Source of the DNA: Hofstenia miamia | Taxonomy: Eukaryota; Xenacoelomorpha; Acoela | Direction of reading: 5' to 3' | NCBI GenBank assembly: GCA_004352715.1 | Contig: SCFE01000109.1 | Location: forward strand, 857,800 to 921,799 | Length of the DNA stretch: 64,000 nt | Shown: piece after piece, positions 11,768 through 23,145 of the stretch | Numbering within the stretch: position 1 is the stretch's first letter | Layout: every line of letters starts with the position of its first letter | The notes under the pieces: generated by a model | Database searches by the model: none | The model's input: the letters and a program-made list of their open reading frames with translations, nothing else | Told to the model about the DNA's origin: nothing | Translations under genes and position numbers: made by a program

Positions 11768-13728
11768 AAGGAGCGCCGTCTCCGACAAAACGAGCACCCG
11801 TACTGATAGTTACCGACCTACTGAAAACGAACACAATAGTAGTTGTGATCAATGGAGTAATGGTAAATGCAACAGTGGATACGGGAGCAGTAATATCTAT
11901 AATAACGGATGAATGTGCCGCGAAAGTGGGTTTTCAAAGAAAAGAACTGGATAGTGAGAAAAATAGACTTATAAATGCTTCTGGAGACTATATAGATGTA
12001 AAAGGAAAATTGGAAAAGATACTGATAAGGTTAGCCAATACGACATTTTTGCAAACGTTCACAGTAATTGACACCGAGAAAAATCAATTGCCATACGAAA
12101 TAATATTGGGAAATGATTTCTTAGCTAATAACAAGTGTATTATTGATTACAACAAAAAGACAATCACAGTACAAGAGGAAGTGATAGCAACTTATGAAGA
12201 CGAAGAGGTAAATGATACCATAACATTTAAGTTGACACAGGATGTCAGGATACTACCAAACAATTGGAAAATGTGTGAAATAGAAACAAGAGAAGAAATA
12301 AACATGGAGACGATGATATATAGTCAAACTGGGATAAACACAAAAAGGGTATCCATCCCATCAAGTCTGTGTACCGTCAAAGAAGGAAAAGGCTGGATCC
12401 CAGTGTTAAATGCAACGAATCATGTGGTGAATATAAATAAAGAAAAAGTAACCATAAAAGGGAAAAGAGTCAAAACTGGAAAACAAATGGTTGATAAAGT
12501 TATTAATATCATAACTAACGAAGACACTCAAACATTCCAGATCCCGGAAATTAAAGCTGAAGAGTATCAACACCTTAACGAGAAAGAGAGACAAGCATTA
12601 ATAGAAATTTTGAAGAAACACGATAAGATATTCAATTTTGGAGAAATAAGTGTAGGGAAAGCCATTGGTGAAACACACAAAATCATCACTACAACGGAGG
12701 AGCCGATAAGACTGCCGTGCAGGAGAGTGCCAGAAAATCTAAAAGAAAATTATAATACAATTCTGAATGAATTGATAGATAATAAGATCATAAGACCGAG
12801 CGAGAGTCCATATGCGTCACCAACGGTGTTCGTTAAACAAGGGGACAAATATAGGCTTTGTATAGACTTCAGAAAGCTGAACGATGTGACTAAAAAGGAC
12901 GCATACCCATTACCCAGGATCAATGATATGATATACGAGGCAACTAAAAATAAATACTTTACATGCATTGATCTGTGCAAAGCCTATTGGCAAGTTCCAA
13001 TGGAACCAAGAGATATAGAAAAGACGGCATTCATAACGCCATATGGTTTATTCGAATGGATGTACATGGCGTTTGGACTTTGCAATGCACCGGCAACTTT
13101 TCAACAGTACATCACAAAAGTCCTGAAACAGGATAATAAGAAAATGGATGACGGAGTATGTGCCTACATAGATGACATACTAGTAGCAAGTAATACCATA
13201 GAAGAACATTTGGAAAAATTAGATAAAACATTAACGATTTTGTACAACGCCGGACTACGCGTAAATGGAAAAAAATGTGAAATCTTGAAGACAGAAGTAG
13301 TTTTTTTGGGAAGGCAAATCCAAAAAGGGAAGATAAAAATGAAGAACAACGCAAGAGAGATGATCCTTAATATTAAGAGTCCGAAGACTAAGAAGGACAT
13401 ACAAAGGATAATGGGCTTCATTAACTATTATGGGTCCTTTATACCGAACATTGCTCAAAAAACAAATAAAATTACAACATTGCTAAAAAAGTCGAAACCA
13501 TTTGAATGGTCCTGGAAAGAGGAGGAACAGCTAGAGAATATAAAGAACGAACTTGCAAAAATGCCGTCACTAAATACACCAGATTATCAGGAAGAGTTCA
13601 TTTTGGATTGCGATGCAAGCACAGTAGCAATAGGAGCATGTTTGGGTCAAATAAAAGATGGGGAAGAAGTTCCTATACAGTTCTTCAGCAGAAGATTAAA
13701 ACCTAGTGAAGAAAATTACAATACATAG
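11713..13728 (+). CDS. pol: Pol: protease, RT and start of RNase H; truncated
   Basis: The frame is open from 11713 and is probably made only as Gag-Pol by -1 frameshifting. Residues below are counted from 11845. Protease: DTGA at 12-15 (VDTGAVIS), with ILGNDF further on. RT: motif A CIDLCKAYWQ (Asp 376), LCNAPATFQQ, and catalytic YIDD at 441-444. Thumb: IMGFINYYGSF. RNase H: LDCDAST, Asp 588 and 590. The frame stops at SEENYNT, where related copies continue RNase H for another ~80 residues. No integrase follows. Immediately downstream lies a third-ORF fragment, so an internal deletion or template switch is likely. All catalytic residues visible are intact. Confidence 0.92.
   Translation, partial: RRTGRGRSRIDGDGKFKLEGAPSPTKRAPVLIVTDLLKTNTIVVVINGVMVNATVDTGAVISIITDECAAKVGFQRKELDSEKNRLINASGDYIDVKGKLEKILIRLANTTFLQTFTVIDTEKNQLPYEIILGNDFLANNKCIIDYNKKTITVQEEVIATYEDEEVNDTITFKLTQDVRILPNNWKMCEIETREEINMETMIYSQTGINTKRVSIPSSLCTVKEGKGWIPVLNATNHVVNINKEKVTIKGKRVKTGKQMVDKVINIITNEDTQTFQIPEIKAEEYQHLNEKERQALIEILKKHDKIFNFGEISVGKAIGETHKIITTTEEPIRLPCRRVPENLKENYNTILNELIDNKIIRPSESPYASPTVFVKQGDKYRLCIDFRKLNDVTKKDAYPLPRINDMIYEATKNKYFTCIDLCKAYWQVPMEPRDIEKTAFITPYGLFEWMYMAFGLCNAPATFQQYITKVLKQDNKKMDDGVCAYIDDILVASNTIEEHLEKLDKTLTILYNAGLRVNGKKCEILKTEVVFLGRQIQKGKIKMKNNAREMILNIKSPKTKKDIQRIMGFINYYGSFIPNIAQKTNKITTLLKKSKPFEWSWKEEEQLENIKNELAKMPSLNTPDYQEEFILDCDASTVAIGACLGQIKDGEEVPIQFFSRRLKPSEENYNT
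11758..11764 (+). promoter_or_regulatory. -1 ribosomal frameshift site TTTAAAC
   Basis: The heptamer reads T TTA AAC in the gag frame and the very next codon is the gag stop TAG (11765-11767). Slippage by -1 enters the pol frame, which is open from 11713. A short potential stem, GGAG with CTCC (11770-11773 and 11780-11783), begins 5 nt downstream. It is weak, so a pseudoknot or longer structure may be needed. Confidence 0.75.
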
Positions 13729-15150
13729 ATGTGACAAAAGCAAGAAGTCTATTAAAAGTTTTTCAATTCTTCTACCCAATGACCAGAATACCAGAACAAA
13801 TGGCACACAAAAGTAGAGCAGATGCTCAAATTGCACTGATGATAGGTCTAAGAGGACTACATCTATATGAAAAATTTTACCAAATATTCTCAGAAAAAAT
13901 GAATGACTTAAGAGAAATAACAATGATATCACAAGACATAAGAGAAACAGAGCTCCTGAAATATGCAGATATCATAACAACTGAAAAGGAAGCAGTATTA
14001 AAAATGACAAAACAAGCTGAATTGTAGAATCTCCAACCAGGCCTGTTACACATAAATTAAATCTTTTAATTTAATTCTTAATCCATTCAGCAGGAAGGTA
14101 TCTAACTAATCTAATCAGTACAGGGATTTGTACAGGAATGTATATCAGTACATTCAGCTAACTTAAATTACTTGGTGGAATATCATCCACTATTTAGGTT
14201 AAATTTCCATGAAGTGATTTCTGTTGGTGGGCATCTGCCTAGTGCATTTCTCCATGTCAACAAGTAATTCAATTCAACATCTGATGTGATGTTTCACCAA
14301 CACTCAGCTCATTGAATAATTCTTATGTGTATGGCGGGGCAGATAATAGACATGACACAATTCGACTTATCTCTCTTGTGGTTTTGTATTCCTGTACAGA
14401 CTAACTACTCAAATAAACTATTGATTGTGTTGTGCAACCTGACATTTCACTAGCTGCTTATTATGTAGAATAATTAAAGATAATAGTAACACTAAGTTGT
14501 CATTACCAAAAAGCTATCAGCAAAATCATGTATATAATGAACAACTAAATAACTAGCAGCTTCCTAACCTACATATAATATAAGATAGATAACCTATGGT
14601 TGCATTATCTGTCACATTATCATCAACAATTTTGATATAAAATATTAAGATAAATCCTGTTTGGCTAACTAGCTGTTTCCGAATTTATTATGAAATACAT
14701 GTCTTAAAATGAAATATGGCTTCCTAAGCAGACTATAGAAAAACCCTAATCATATATTTAATCTAAATGCATTTCATGGTCAGGGGTGTAGATCCTTGAA
14801 TTGTTCCCATCATGGAATCCTGATCACTTATCAGCATGAACTGCTAGCTAGACATTTAAGTTGAATAATCAAACTGCAAAATAAGTAGTAAAGTGAAATA
14901 ACTCTGAAGAATTTATTTCATCATAATAGCACTGTGTTTCTTGTATTTATACTCTAATCAAAATCTTGGTTAACAAATTTCATCACATTAGTTGCTAAAT
15001 TTAATTGTTGTTGTCTTTGTTGATCTTAGTTTCTTTAGCAGCATTTGTGATGGATTATGCTACAGAATTCGCAACAGTAAGCTGGAATTATCATAAAACA
15101 ATCATAAAACGGGCGGATGCACTAGTGCATGGTGAAAGGGCTGTACTATA
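13725..15150 (+). pseudogene. third-ORF fragment, split by a solo LTR
   Basis: The frame from 13725 (IDVTKARS...) runs to 14022. It is interrupted by a solo LTR-A with GAAT duplications, and continues at 15069 (TVSWNYHKTII...) to a stop near 15150. The block LHLYEKFYQIF matches LQLYERFYNTF in the fragment at 307-826. It is helical and rich in E, K and L. The start lies exactly at the break in RNase H, so the N-terminal part is missing. It is followed within ~25 bp by an LTR start. It could be the C-terminal part of an env-like protein, but nothing in the sequence proves this. Confidence 0.5.
14023..15064 (-). mobile_element. solo LTR-A inserted in the third ORF
   Basis: 1042 bp, TGTAGAATCTCC to GGATTATGCTACA on the plus strand, i.e. 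minus orientation. It is flanked by a perfect 4-bp duplication GAAT (14019-14022 and 15065-15068). Removing it restores the third-ORF frame. Its right part (from 14733) is included in the inverted duplication seen again at 22045-23144. Confidence 0.9.
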
Positions 15151-15833
15151 ATTAATGCAAGCTGATTATGGCATGTAGCATTATCTACCAAAATATGCTG
15201 GTAAGTGATTAAAGAACTACGATTGAAAGAAAATATAAAAGAAGAATTGAATTAGCATTTATTGTGATTGATTAGCTAACCAAGATTTAATGTACAAATG
15301 TATAAGCAAGTGCCTATCAGCAAAGCATTTGACAAAAATCTGAGGACGAATGCCTCCTTGTTAATTTTAGCTAAAACACGCAGATGGGGCTTTATGAATT
15401 TAAAGTTTAAAAGCAACAGGTACTTGTTTTGATTGATAGTATAAATAGCAGATACTGTTACATCATCACCCAGGCCGCGGATGTGCCTAATAACGTGGTA
15501 TAGTTTAGATACAACTACCGGCAGATTCCATCAAGCGGGGTAATGAGTACTTTCACTCTCTCTTCTCTATCGTAGCATTGTAATAACAGAGATATAACTT
15601 AATTAAAGCTCCAGTGATAATACAATTATTCATCGCTAGTATTTAGGTAGCATTTCCGAAGGTATCAAGAGAAAGCAAGCTGGGCACGCTCGCCTGAAGC
15701 AGAGTCTTGGAGAGAGTTCGCAGATTTCCTAACGGTTTGGTCCCATTCCATCCATGTCCATCATTCCATCCACTGCTACTCAGCTCAGTCTCACTGCAAG
15801 AGTTTTGTTATGTGTGTCTTACTTATGGTGTAA
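14733..15833 (+). repeat. 1.1-kb inverted duplication, left copy
   Basis: This stretch is repeated in reverse complement at 22045-23144. I found no substitution in the parts compared, and lengths differ by at most one base by my count. It ends exactly at a 1000-base gap (15834), and its partner ends exactly at a single N (23145). That is typical of one locus being assembled twice. Confidence 0.85.
15173..15833 (+). mobile_element. LTR-A-like 3' LTR, interrupted by a minus-oriented LTR
   Basis: It starts TGTAGCATTATCTACC after the third ORF, with CAGGTACTTG near 15418 and TATAAATA near 15440. At 15456, after ATAC, a second LTR begins in reverse (TGTTACATCATCACC) and runs into the gap. The same arrangement is fully readable in reverse complement at 20235-22703. 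It does not match the 5' LTR at 8618. Confidence 0.7.
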
Positions 15834-16833
15834 NNNNNNNNNNNNNNNNNNNNNNNNNNNNNNNNNNNNNNNNNNNNNNNNNNNNNNNNNNNNNNNNNNN
15901 NNNNNNNNNNNNNNNNNNNNNNNNNNNNNNNNNNNNNNNNNNNNNNNNNNNNNNNNNNNNNNNNNNNNNNNNNNNNNNNNNNNNNNNNNNNNNNNNNNNN
16001 NNNNNNNNNNNNNNNNNNNNNNNNNNNNNNNNNNNNNNNNNNNNNNNNNNNNNNNNNNNNNNNNNNNNNNNNNNNNNNNNNNNNNNNNNNNNNNNNNNNN
16101 NNNNNNNNNNNNNNNNNNNNNNNNNNNNNNNNNNNNNNNNNNNNNNNNNNNNNNNNNNNNNNNNNNNNNNNNNNNNNNNNNNNNNNNNNNNNNNNNNNNN
16201 NNNNNNNNNNNNNNNNNNNNNNNNNNNNNNNNNNNNNNNNNNNNNNNNNNNNNNNNNNNNNNNNNNNNNNNNNNNNNNNNNNNNNNNNNNNNNNNNNNNN
16301 NNNNNNNNNNNNNNNNNNNNNNNNNNNNNNNNNNNNNNNNNNNNNNNNNNNNNNNNNNNNNNNNNNNNNNNNNNNNNNNNNNNNNNNNNNNNNNNNNNNN
16401 NNNNNNNNNNNNNNNNNNNNNNNNNNNNNNNNNNNNNNNNNNNNNNNNNNNNNNNNNNNNNNNNNNNNNNNNNNNNNNNNNNNNNNNNNNNNNNNNNNNN
16501 NNNNNNNNNNNNNNNNNNNNNNNNNNNNNNNNNNNNNNNNNNNNNNNNNNNNNNNNNNNNNNNNNNNNNNNNNNNNNNNNNNNNNNNNNNNNNNNNNNNN
16601 NNNNNNNNNNNNNNNNNNNNNNNNNNNNNNNNNNNNNNNNNNNNNNNNNNNNNNNNNNNNNNNNNNNNNNNNNNNNNNNNNNNNNNNNNNNNNNNNNNNN
16701 NNNNNNNNNNNNNNNNNNNNNNNNNNNNNNNNNNNNNNNNNNNNNNNNNNNNNNNNNNNNNNNNNNNNNNNNNNNNNNNNNNNNNNNNNNNNNNNNNNNN
16801 NNNNNNNNNNNNNNNNNNNNNNNNNNNNNNNNN
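15834..16833. other. 1000-base assembly gap
   Basis: Exactly 1000 N, a placeholder length. It separates the inverted duplication from P-element copy A. Confidence 0.95.
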
Positions 16834-17511
16834 ATTTTCTCTAGTAGGCCTTAGAGAATCAACCACAGCTAAGGCATTAGAAAAGAACTCTATTTTACTA
16901 TCGCAAGCTGTGATAGGAGTAGGGCATGGATCGGAGTGTCTGTCTCCTTTCAGTCTTGAATTAACATTAAAAGCATTAAATAAATTGGTAAAAAGAGCCA
17001 CATATTTTGCAGTTGATTCGCAACCATTTAAGCGTAAAGCAGCTACGGTTTTTTCATTAAATATGTGAAGCACTAATGATACTTTTTGTAGTTCATTATT
17101 GCGCGGTTCCACAGCAGCTTTTGTTAGTTGTACATCGTAAAACATTTTCCTTTTCTTTGTGATACAAACGCACAACATCGTTAAAATCAGCAACATGTTC
17201 TTCATTGTTAATAACAAAGCGAAGAAGTTGTCAGTCCTCCCGGAACAGATAAAAGGCGAGCAACGAAAACAGGACCACCCTTCAAAACCTTTACCATAAA
17301 ACATAGAACTGTCGAAGCAACCTCAGAATGAGTAGTATCGGTGCTAGTACCAGTAATATGTCCACCAAGGAATTGAGCAGTGCTTTTAATATACACTTCA
17401 TCCAGAAGAATAATACATGCTGAACTGGCTAATTTACTGAAAACCAGAGTTATTATTGAGTTCAGTGATTCGTCTGTAGCATTGATACTTCCAAGATTAC
17501 GAACAAGAGTG
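16834..17511 (-). pseudogene. P-element transposase, copy A (internally deleted fragment)
   Basis: It covers two blocks of the transposase seen in full at 25676-28666. The junction at about 17221 lacks 235 bp relative to that copy. The breakpoint is a TTCTT that occurs at both ends of the missing segment. A 2-bp deletion near 17129 adds another frame change. Unlike copy B it retains the segment after the first catalytic Asp (LLDEVYIK). It runs into the gap at its 3' side and ends at a single N (17512), so it is joined artificially to copy B. Microhomology deletions of this kind are typical of non-autonomous P derivatives. Confidence 0.8.
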
Positions 17512-17512
17512 N

Positions 17513-19065
17513 CGGTTCCACAGCAGCTTTTGTTAGAGTTGTACATCGTAAAACATTTTCCTTTTCTTTGTGATACAAACGCACAACATCGTTAAAATCA
17601 GCAAAATGTTCTTCATTGTTAATAACAAAGCGAAGAAATCTTTGTTTCAACCAATTGTTTCGGGTACACTTAATTAAATGTACGCAATCAATAATCAAAA
17701 ACCAAGGAACTGTATTATCCACTGGATTATGTCCAAGCCATGGCTTATCACTTGTCACACCAGGAAAAGTTTTAATGAGACATTGATTTACCCTATTATT
17801 ATCAGTGACACAACCAATTGGATTAGCACAAATCACGAGATGTTTAATCAGGTTTACTAAGTTTTCCATTAAAAAAGAAGTTGTCAGTCCTCCCGGAACA
17901 GGTAAAAGACGAGCAACGAAAACAGGACCACCCTTCAAAACCTTTACCATAAAACATAGAACTGTCGAAGCAACTTCAGAATGAGTAGTATCATCCAGAA
18001 GAATAATACATGCTGAACTGGCTAATTTACTGAAAACCAGAGTTATTATTGAGTTCAGTGATTCGTCTGTAGCATTGATGCTTCCAAGATTACGAACAAG
18101 AGTGCGCACTGACGGCAAATGTAAATAATCACGCATAATTTCATATGCTTTCCGAGAATGAGAGAATAATTCATATGCAAATGTGAAATCAGACAGTGAA
18201 TATTTCATGTGTCTATTTTTAACAATACGTGATATTTGGTTAATCAAAAATCTTACCTTCCTATCTTGAGATTCATCAAGCTTGTAATTGTCCATGAAAT
18301 TTAGCAAATTAACAAATATGCTCCATCTCTCTATTGAAGAATAAATTTTAGGTACAGAAATTTCACCATTAACAATGAAAGCATTATTCAACGTTAAATC
18401 CAAACNNNNNNNNNNNNNNNNNNNNNNNNNNNNNNNNNNNNNNNNNNNNNNNNNNNNNNNNNNNNNNNNNNNNNNNNNNNNNNNNNNNNNNNNNNNNNNN
18501 NNNNNNNNNNNNNNNNNNNNNNNNNNNNNNNNNNNNNNNNNNNNNNAATATTCAGAGTCCACAGAACTTGAGCACCATTAGTGCAATCATTAGAAACACG
18601 GAATAAACAACATCCAATTTCAGAAATATTCCTTAAGAACAGAGTATCAGCAAAACCAACATGAGTACGAAAGTTTAAGCAAAATTGCTCAAAAGTATCA
18701 ATTTTATCAAAAGCATCGAAATTTTCAATGTTACGGTCATCTTGCATATTAGCTCGACTTTCTGACAAAGAACGGGTTGATCGTGGTTTCGGGGACGGTG
18801 ATGGCAATACACTTGACTTGACATTAAAACAACATGGGGGATCTGCTGGTCGCGTAGCGCCTTTTTTTCTAACAACATTATAACCAGGATTCCAGTGACA
18901 TTCGCAAACAGCCATATTATTTGTAATATTCTGAGAAGACCATACACGAGGAATGGCTTTCTTCCATCGTTCGCGTTCAGCATTATCAGAAGGAAATCGA
19001 AACATTTTGCAATCCTGCCTAGTGTAACCATGATTGCAATTGACGACACAACAGGATCTCGGCAT
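17513..19065 (-). pseudogene. P-element THAP transposase, copy B (partial)
   Basis: ATG at 19065 opens a THAP domain (MPRSCCVVNC ... CECHW) identical to that of the plus copy. A 141-base gap (18406-18546) falls where the plus copy has a single base. A 60-bp in-frame deletion near 17993 removes the 20 residues right after the first catalytic Asp (LLD joins DTTHSEV). TGA microhomology lies at the break. At FLIIDCVHLIK this copy is in frame where the plus copy is shifted, so neither copy alone encodes a full enzyme. The coding sequence stops at the join at 17512. Confidence 0.85.
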
Positions 19066-19312
19066 ATTCTACATAAATAACAACAGTTTCGCAATGAGAA
19101 TGGTATTGTAATGATAATTACTCATGCAATCAACACAAAGCTGTCTAGTAATTTACGTGTACCAATCAGCTTTCAGAGAAGATAAACCCCTTTCATTTAC
19201 GCGAGTAACTAAGCTCACATTATATTTCCTGCCTCTTAATTACGATTATGAGTGTCGACTCCGCATTATTTTAAATAAACATGTTGTCACGTCCTGTAAT
19301 ATAGACGTCCGT
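17513..19312 (-). mobile_element. P element copy B, 5' part, minus strand
   Basis: The 5' terminal inverted repeat ends at 19312 (outermost bases CACGGACG on the minus strand), with the subterminal repeat TCGACTCCGCATT nearby at about 19250. The 3' part is missing at the single-N join (17512). The outer flank 19313-19320 is TTATGAAA. This matches the reverse complement of the flank at the 3' end of the plus-strand copy (28667-28674). Confidence 0.85.
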
Positions 19313-19348
19313 GTTATGAAAGAATTACATCTTAATAATAGTAATCAC

Positions 19349-19455
19349 CATAAGCGCCATTATAATAGTCAGGCCATTTCCATAAGCGCCATTATAATAA
19401 ATTTTGTCCAGTAGCGCAATTATAATTTCAGAGTGGCCATAAGCGCCATTATAAT
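19349..19455. repeat. cluster of (ATA)AGCGCCATTATAAT motifs
   Basis: Four copies at about 19349, 19381, 19410 (AGCGCAATTATAAT) and 19437. Spacers are unequal, 15-30 bp. The same motif recurs at 29394-29705. It starts 29 bp beyond the P-element target duplication. Confidence 0.8.
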
Positions 19456-20230
19456 TATTATTACAATAATATTATATCTCCTTATCTAAAATAGCACCAC
19501 CTCCATTATTCCCAATATTCTTGGAAAATCACGTAAAATATGAAATCATTCTTAATATTAATTAGAATTGGCTAAATGCTGAGCAAATTTCTAAAAGCAT
19601 ACCATCACTGCACTACTACAGTAATTATTTGTTACTTGCATTTCATAGATTAATCTGCATATTAAGTTCACTAAAAATACTACAACAATTAAACAGTATT
19701 GTTTTGCCAATTAATCTAATTTGCTTTAATATTAATGTGTTTAAGAATATATTATTGTTGCTACCAAGGGTGACTACAGACGTGGAAAAAAATGTTTGAA
19801 TCAGGAAATTTATTAATTTTAAGCAAAATTGTTTGGATGTAGTTCGTGAATGAAATTTACCAAGAATGATAACTATGGCAATGCTTTGATCACTAATAAT
19901 ATTAGTGATCCAATATTGCCATGAACCATTTTTCCTCTTTGACATTCCAGAGTTAGTCTAATGAAGTTGGGTTTCTGAGACTTGAGCAGGCTCTGGATAT
20001 CTTTCATAGGTTTTCAATTATTGATAAATATGGGCTTTCAGTAGTTTTGGTGCAAACCTACAATAATCTTATCTTTGCTGGATATTTCGCTGTTGTTCTC
20101 TATAATCACATACTAAGACAACAAAAAATTTAATTTTGGGGCTCTGAAGTCATTATGAGCTATAAGGTCAGCAAAGTGACTGCCATTCTAAAATATTTGA
20201 AAAATCTGTTCTCAGATCACAACAACACTA
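19456..20230. other. no recognisable feature
   Basis: AT-rich DNA between the motif cluster and an LTR. I see no coding signal. Confidence 0.6.
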
Positions 20231-20234
20231 ATAG

Positions 20235-22703
20235 TGTAGAATCTACTTCCAGGCCTAATTACAAATGAATTAAATCTTTAATTTAATTTCAACTGTGTTT
20301 GGCAGAAAGGCACCTAACAAATAACTGCTCACAACAATAAATGGTTGTATCTCCTAAACTGTAATTAATGATGCCACCACCATTTACTATTTAGGTGAAG
20401 TTTCCATGCAGTGTTTCTCTCCAATGGGCATCTGCCCAACGCTGTTCTCTATATCATCAATTAATCTACTTTGATATCTACTTTGATGATTCACTGGCAC
20501 ATTTATTATGTGTAACCTAACTTACAGCAATGCTACTAATATTCATAGCACAACTCAGCTTATCTCTCTAGTGACTTTGTATTATTGTATGAAGTAAATG
20601 ATTGAATAGAACCTTCATTGTGTTATGCAACTGGGAATGATACTAGCTGCTCAATACATAACAAATAGTTAGATGCTAAAAATAAAGACATTTAATAATC
20701 ACAATTACCAAAAACTATCAACGAATAATTGTATACATCACAAATAGGTAGTGGCTTCCTAACCTACATTTAGTGATAATGAATAAACAATTAATAATAT
20801 CTAAGGTCGCATTATCAGTCAATTTATAATCAACAATTTGGATTTAAAAAGTCAAGATATACCCTACATTTGGCTAACAAGCCATTTCTGAAATTGTTAC
20901 TGCATGTATAAATGAAAATGAAAGATAGCTACCTAAGTGAAATGAGGAAAAACCTTAATCATGCACCTAACTTAGATGTATTTCATGGTCAGAGGCGTAG
21001 AACTTTCATTCGCTTCTGTTGTGGATCCTGACCACTACTTTACATGAACTGTTTGGCTATGCATTGTAATTAAATAATCAAACTGTAAGCAAACTGTAAA
21101 ATAAGTGGTTTCCAAAGGATATACTTCATCAAAATTGTATTGTAGGATAATCTCCGATAAAAAGAATCGATTCAACAAAAAATCAGAAGAAAAAATAAAC
21201 ATAAAACTCAATCAAGAAACTCGAATCATTTTATCAGAAATTAGCTTCAAACGATTTGCCAAAACTGTAAAAGCAAATATCGGTCGCAACACTTTTGACA
21301 AAATGCATGTGGACATTAAGCTCCGCATTGATTTTAGCTTAATAACTGGTTCATGCAGAAGAAAGATTACGCGGACATAGAAAAATCGAATTGCGACTTG
21401 TACTTGCTTGATTGGTAAACATATTTATTATATTTTATATAAATACAACCTAAGCACTGTAAAAGTGATGGAAATTTACCATTTAGTGGCTTACTCTTGC
21501 TTTATCAGTGTAATTATTTATTAAACAATGAGAAGCTAAGCAAGTTTTGTGTGCAGTGATTGAAACTGTGTGCGAGGGAAACTTAGATGGATTTCAGCCT
21601 CGATAGCTAAATGCAACTAGGTTATGGCTAGGTGTAGGAAAGTTTTCTCTATTGCTTAGCTCTCTACCGATTGTTCATGTGACATGAACACCGTAAGGAT
21701 GCTTGTGATAGTTATTAGTAACATTATTTTAGATCTAAATTGCTGACTTATAAGAGACCATGTTGTTTATATTTTAATTATATGTAGGTTAGGAGCTGCC
21801 GTAGTTTGTAGGAGCCTTTTTAATTTGTTTGCAGCTAATGTTGCGTTATGTGTACATGTCAGCCCTCATTGCGATATATGTTTATATTTTAACTATATGT
21901 AGGAAACTGCCTTAATTGTATATTAATTAACTATCTTTTACTACTCGATGGCAGTTTGTGTCTGGTTGTGAGCTCATTATATTTACACACTGAATCTACA
22001 CGAATTGAGAATGAGAACTAAGTCGATTAGTGGCTGGTATTTATTACACCATAAGTAAGACACACATAACAAAACTCTTGCAGTGAGACTGAGCTGAGTA
22101 GCAGTGGATGGAATGATGGACATGGATGGAATGGGACCAAACCGTTAGGAAATCTGCGAACTCTCTCCAAGACTCTGCTTCAGGCGAGCGTGCCCAGCTT
22201 GCTTTCTCTTGATACCTTCGGAAATGCTACCTAAATACTAGCGATGAATAATTGTATTATCACTGGAGCTTTAATTAAGTTATATCTCTGTTATTACAAT
22301 GCTACGATAGAGAAGAGAGAGTGAAAGTACTCATTACCCCGCTTGATGGAATCTGCCGGTAGTTGTATCTAAACTATACCACGTTATTAGGCACATCCGC
22401 GGCCTGGGTGATGATGTAACAGTATCTGCTATTTATACTATCAATCAAAACAAGTACCTGTTGCTTTTAAACTTTAAATTCATAAAGCCCCATCTGCGTG
22501 TTTTAGCTAAAATTAACAAGGAGGCATTCGTCCTCAGATTTTTGTCAAATGCTTTGCTGATAGGCACTTGCTTATACATTTGTACATTAAATCTTGGTTA
22601 GCTAATCAATCACAATAAATGCTAATTCAATTCTTCTTTTATATTTTCTTTCAATCGTAGTTCTTTAATCACTTACCAGCATATTTTGGTAGATAATGCT
22701 ACA
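20235..22703 (-). mobile_element. LTR-A-like LTR, minus orientation, split by a nested LTR
   Basis: It consists of 20235-21140 plus 22426-22703. On the plus strand it runs from TGTAGAATCTACTTCC to GATAATGCTACA. The reversed TATA and CAGGTAC boxes lie at about 22430-22460, right of the nested insertion. The part from 22426 is the reverse complement of the LTR at 15173, so this is probably the same LTR, the 3' LTR of the element at 8618. Confidence 0.75.
21141..22421 (+). mobile_element. nested solo LTR-B with GTAT target duplication
   Basis: 1281 bp from TGTAGGATAATC to GATGATGTAACA, flanked by GTAT at 21137-21140 and 22422-22425. An ATATAAATA box is near 21437, followed by the family stretch GAGAAGCTAAGCA. 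It retains many CpGs. It lacks the open frame seen in the LTRs at 8618 and 49908. Its right part from 22045 is duplicated at 15456-15833 in reverse. Confidence 0.85.
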
Positions 22704-23144
22704 TGCCATAATCAGCTTGCATTAATTATAGTACAGCCCTTTCACCATGCACTAGTGCATCCGCCCGTTTTATGATTGTTTTATGATAATTCCAGCTTAC
22801 TGTTGCGAATTCTGTAGCATAATCCATCACAAATGCTGCTAAAGAAACTAAGATCAACAAAGACAACAACAATTAAATTTAGCAACTAATGTGATGAAAT
22901 TTGTTAACCAAGATTTTGATTAGAGTATAAATACAAGAAACACAGTGCTATTATGATGAAATAAATTCTTCAGAGTTATTTCACTTTACTACTTATTTTG
23001 CAGTTTGATTATTCAACTTAAATGTCTAGCTAGCAGTTCATGCTGATAAGTGATCAGGATTCCATGATGGGAACAATTCAAGGATCTACACCCCTGACCA
23101 TGAAATGCATTTAGATTAAATATATGATTAGGGTTTTTCTATAG
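22045..23144 (-). repeat. 1.1-kb inverted duplication, right copy
   Basis: Reverse complement of 14733-15833. It includes the end of the nested LTR-B, the split LTR-A, the third-ORF end (22704-22812) and the first ~330 bp of the solo LTR-A (22813-23144, plus orientation). It ends at a single N (23145). Confidence 0.85.
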
Positions 23145-23145
23145 N

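Noticed and set aside
10507-13458. Minus-strand open frames opposite gag and pol
   Set aside because: Antisense shadows of a conserved coding region; the plus-strand frames carry all family motifs.
19349-19455. Motif cluster as a CRISPR array
   Set aside because: Repeats are short, spacers are unequal and partly similar, the DNA is eukaryotic, and no cas genes occur.
8614-20234. ATAG before the 5' LTR (8614-8617) and ATAG at 20231-20234 as a target duplication of the best element
   Set aside because: In the orientation implied for the 3' LTR the second copy would read CTAT, so they are not direct repeats; a 4-bp match is weak evidence.
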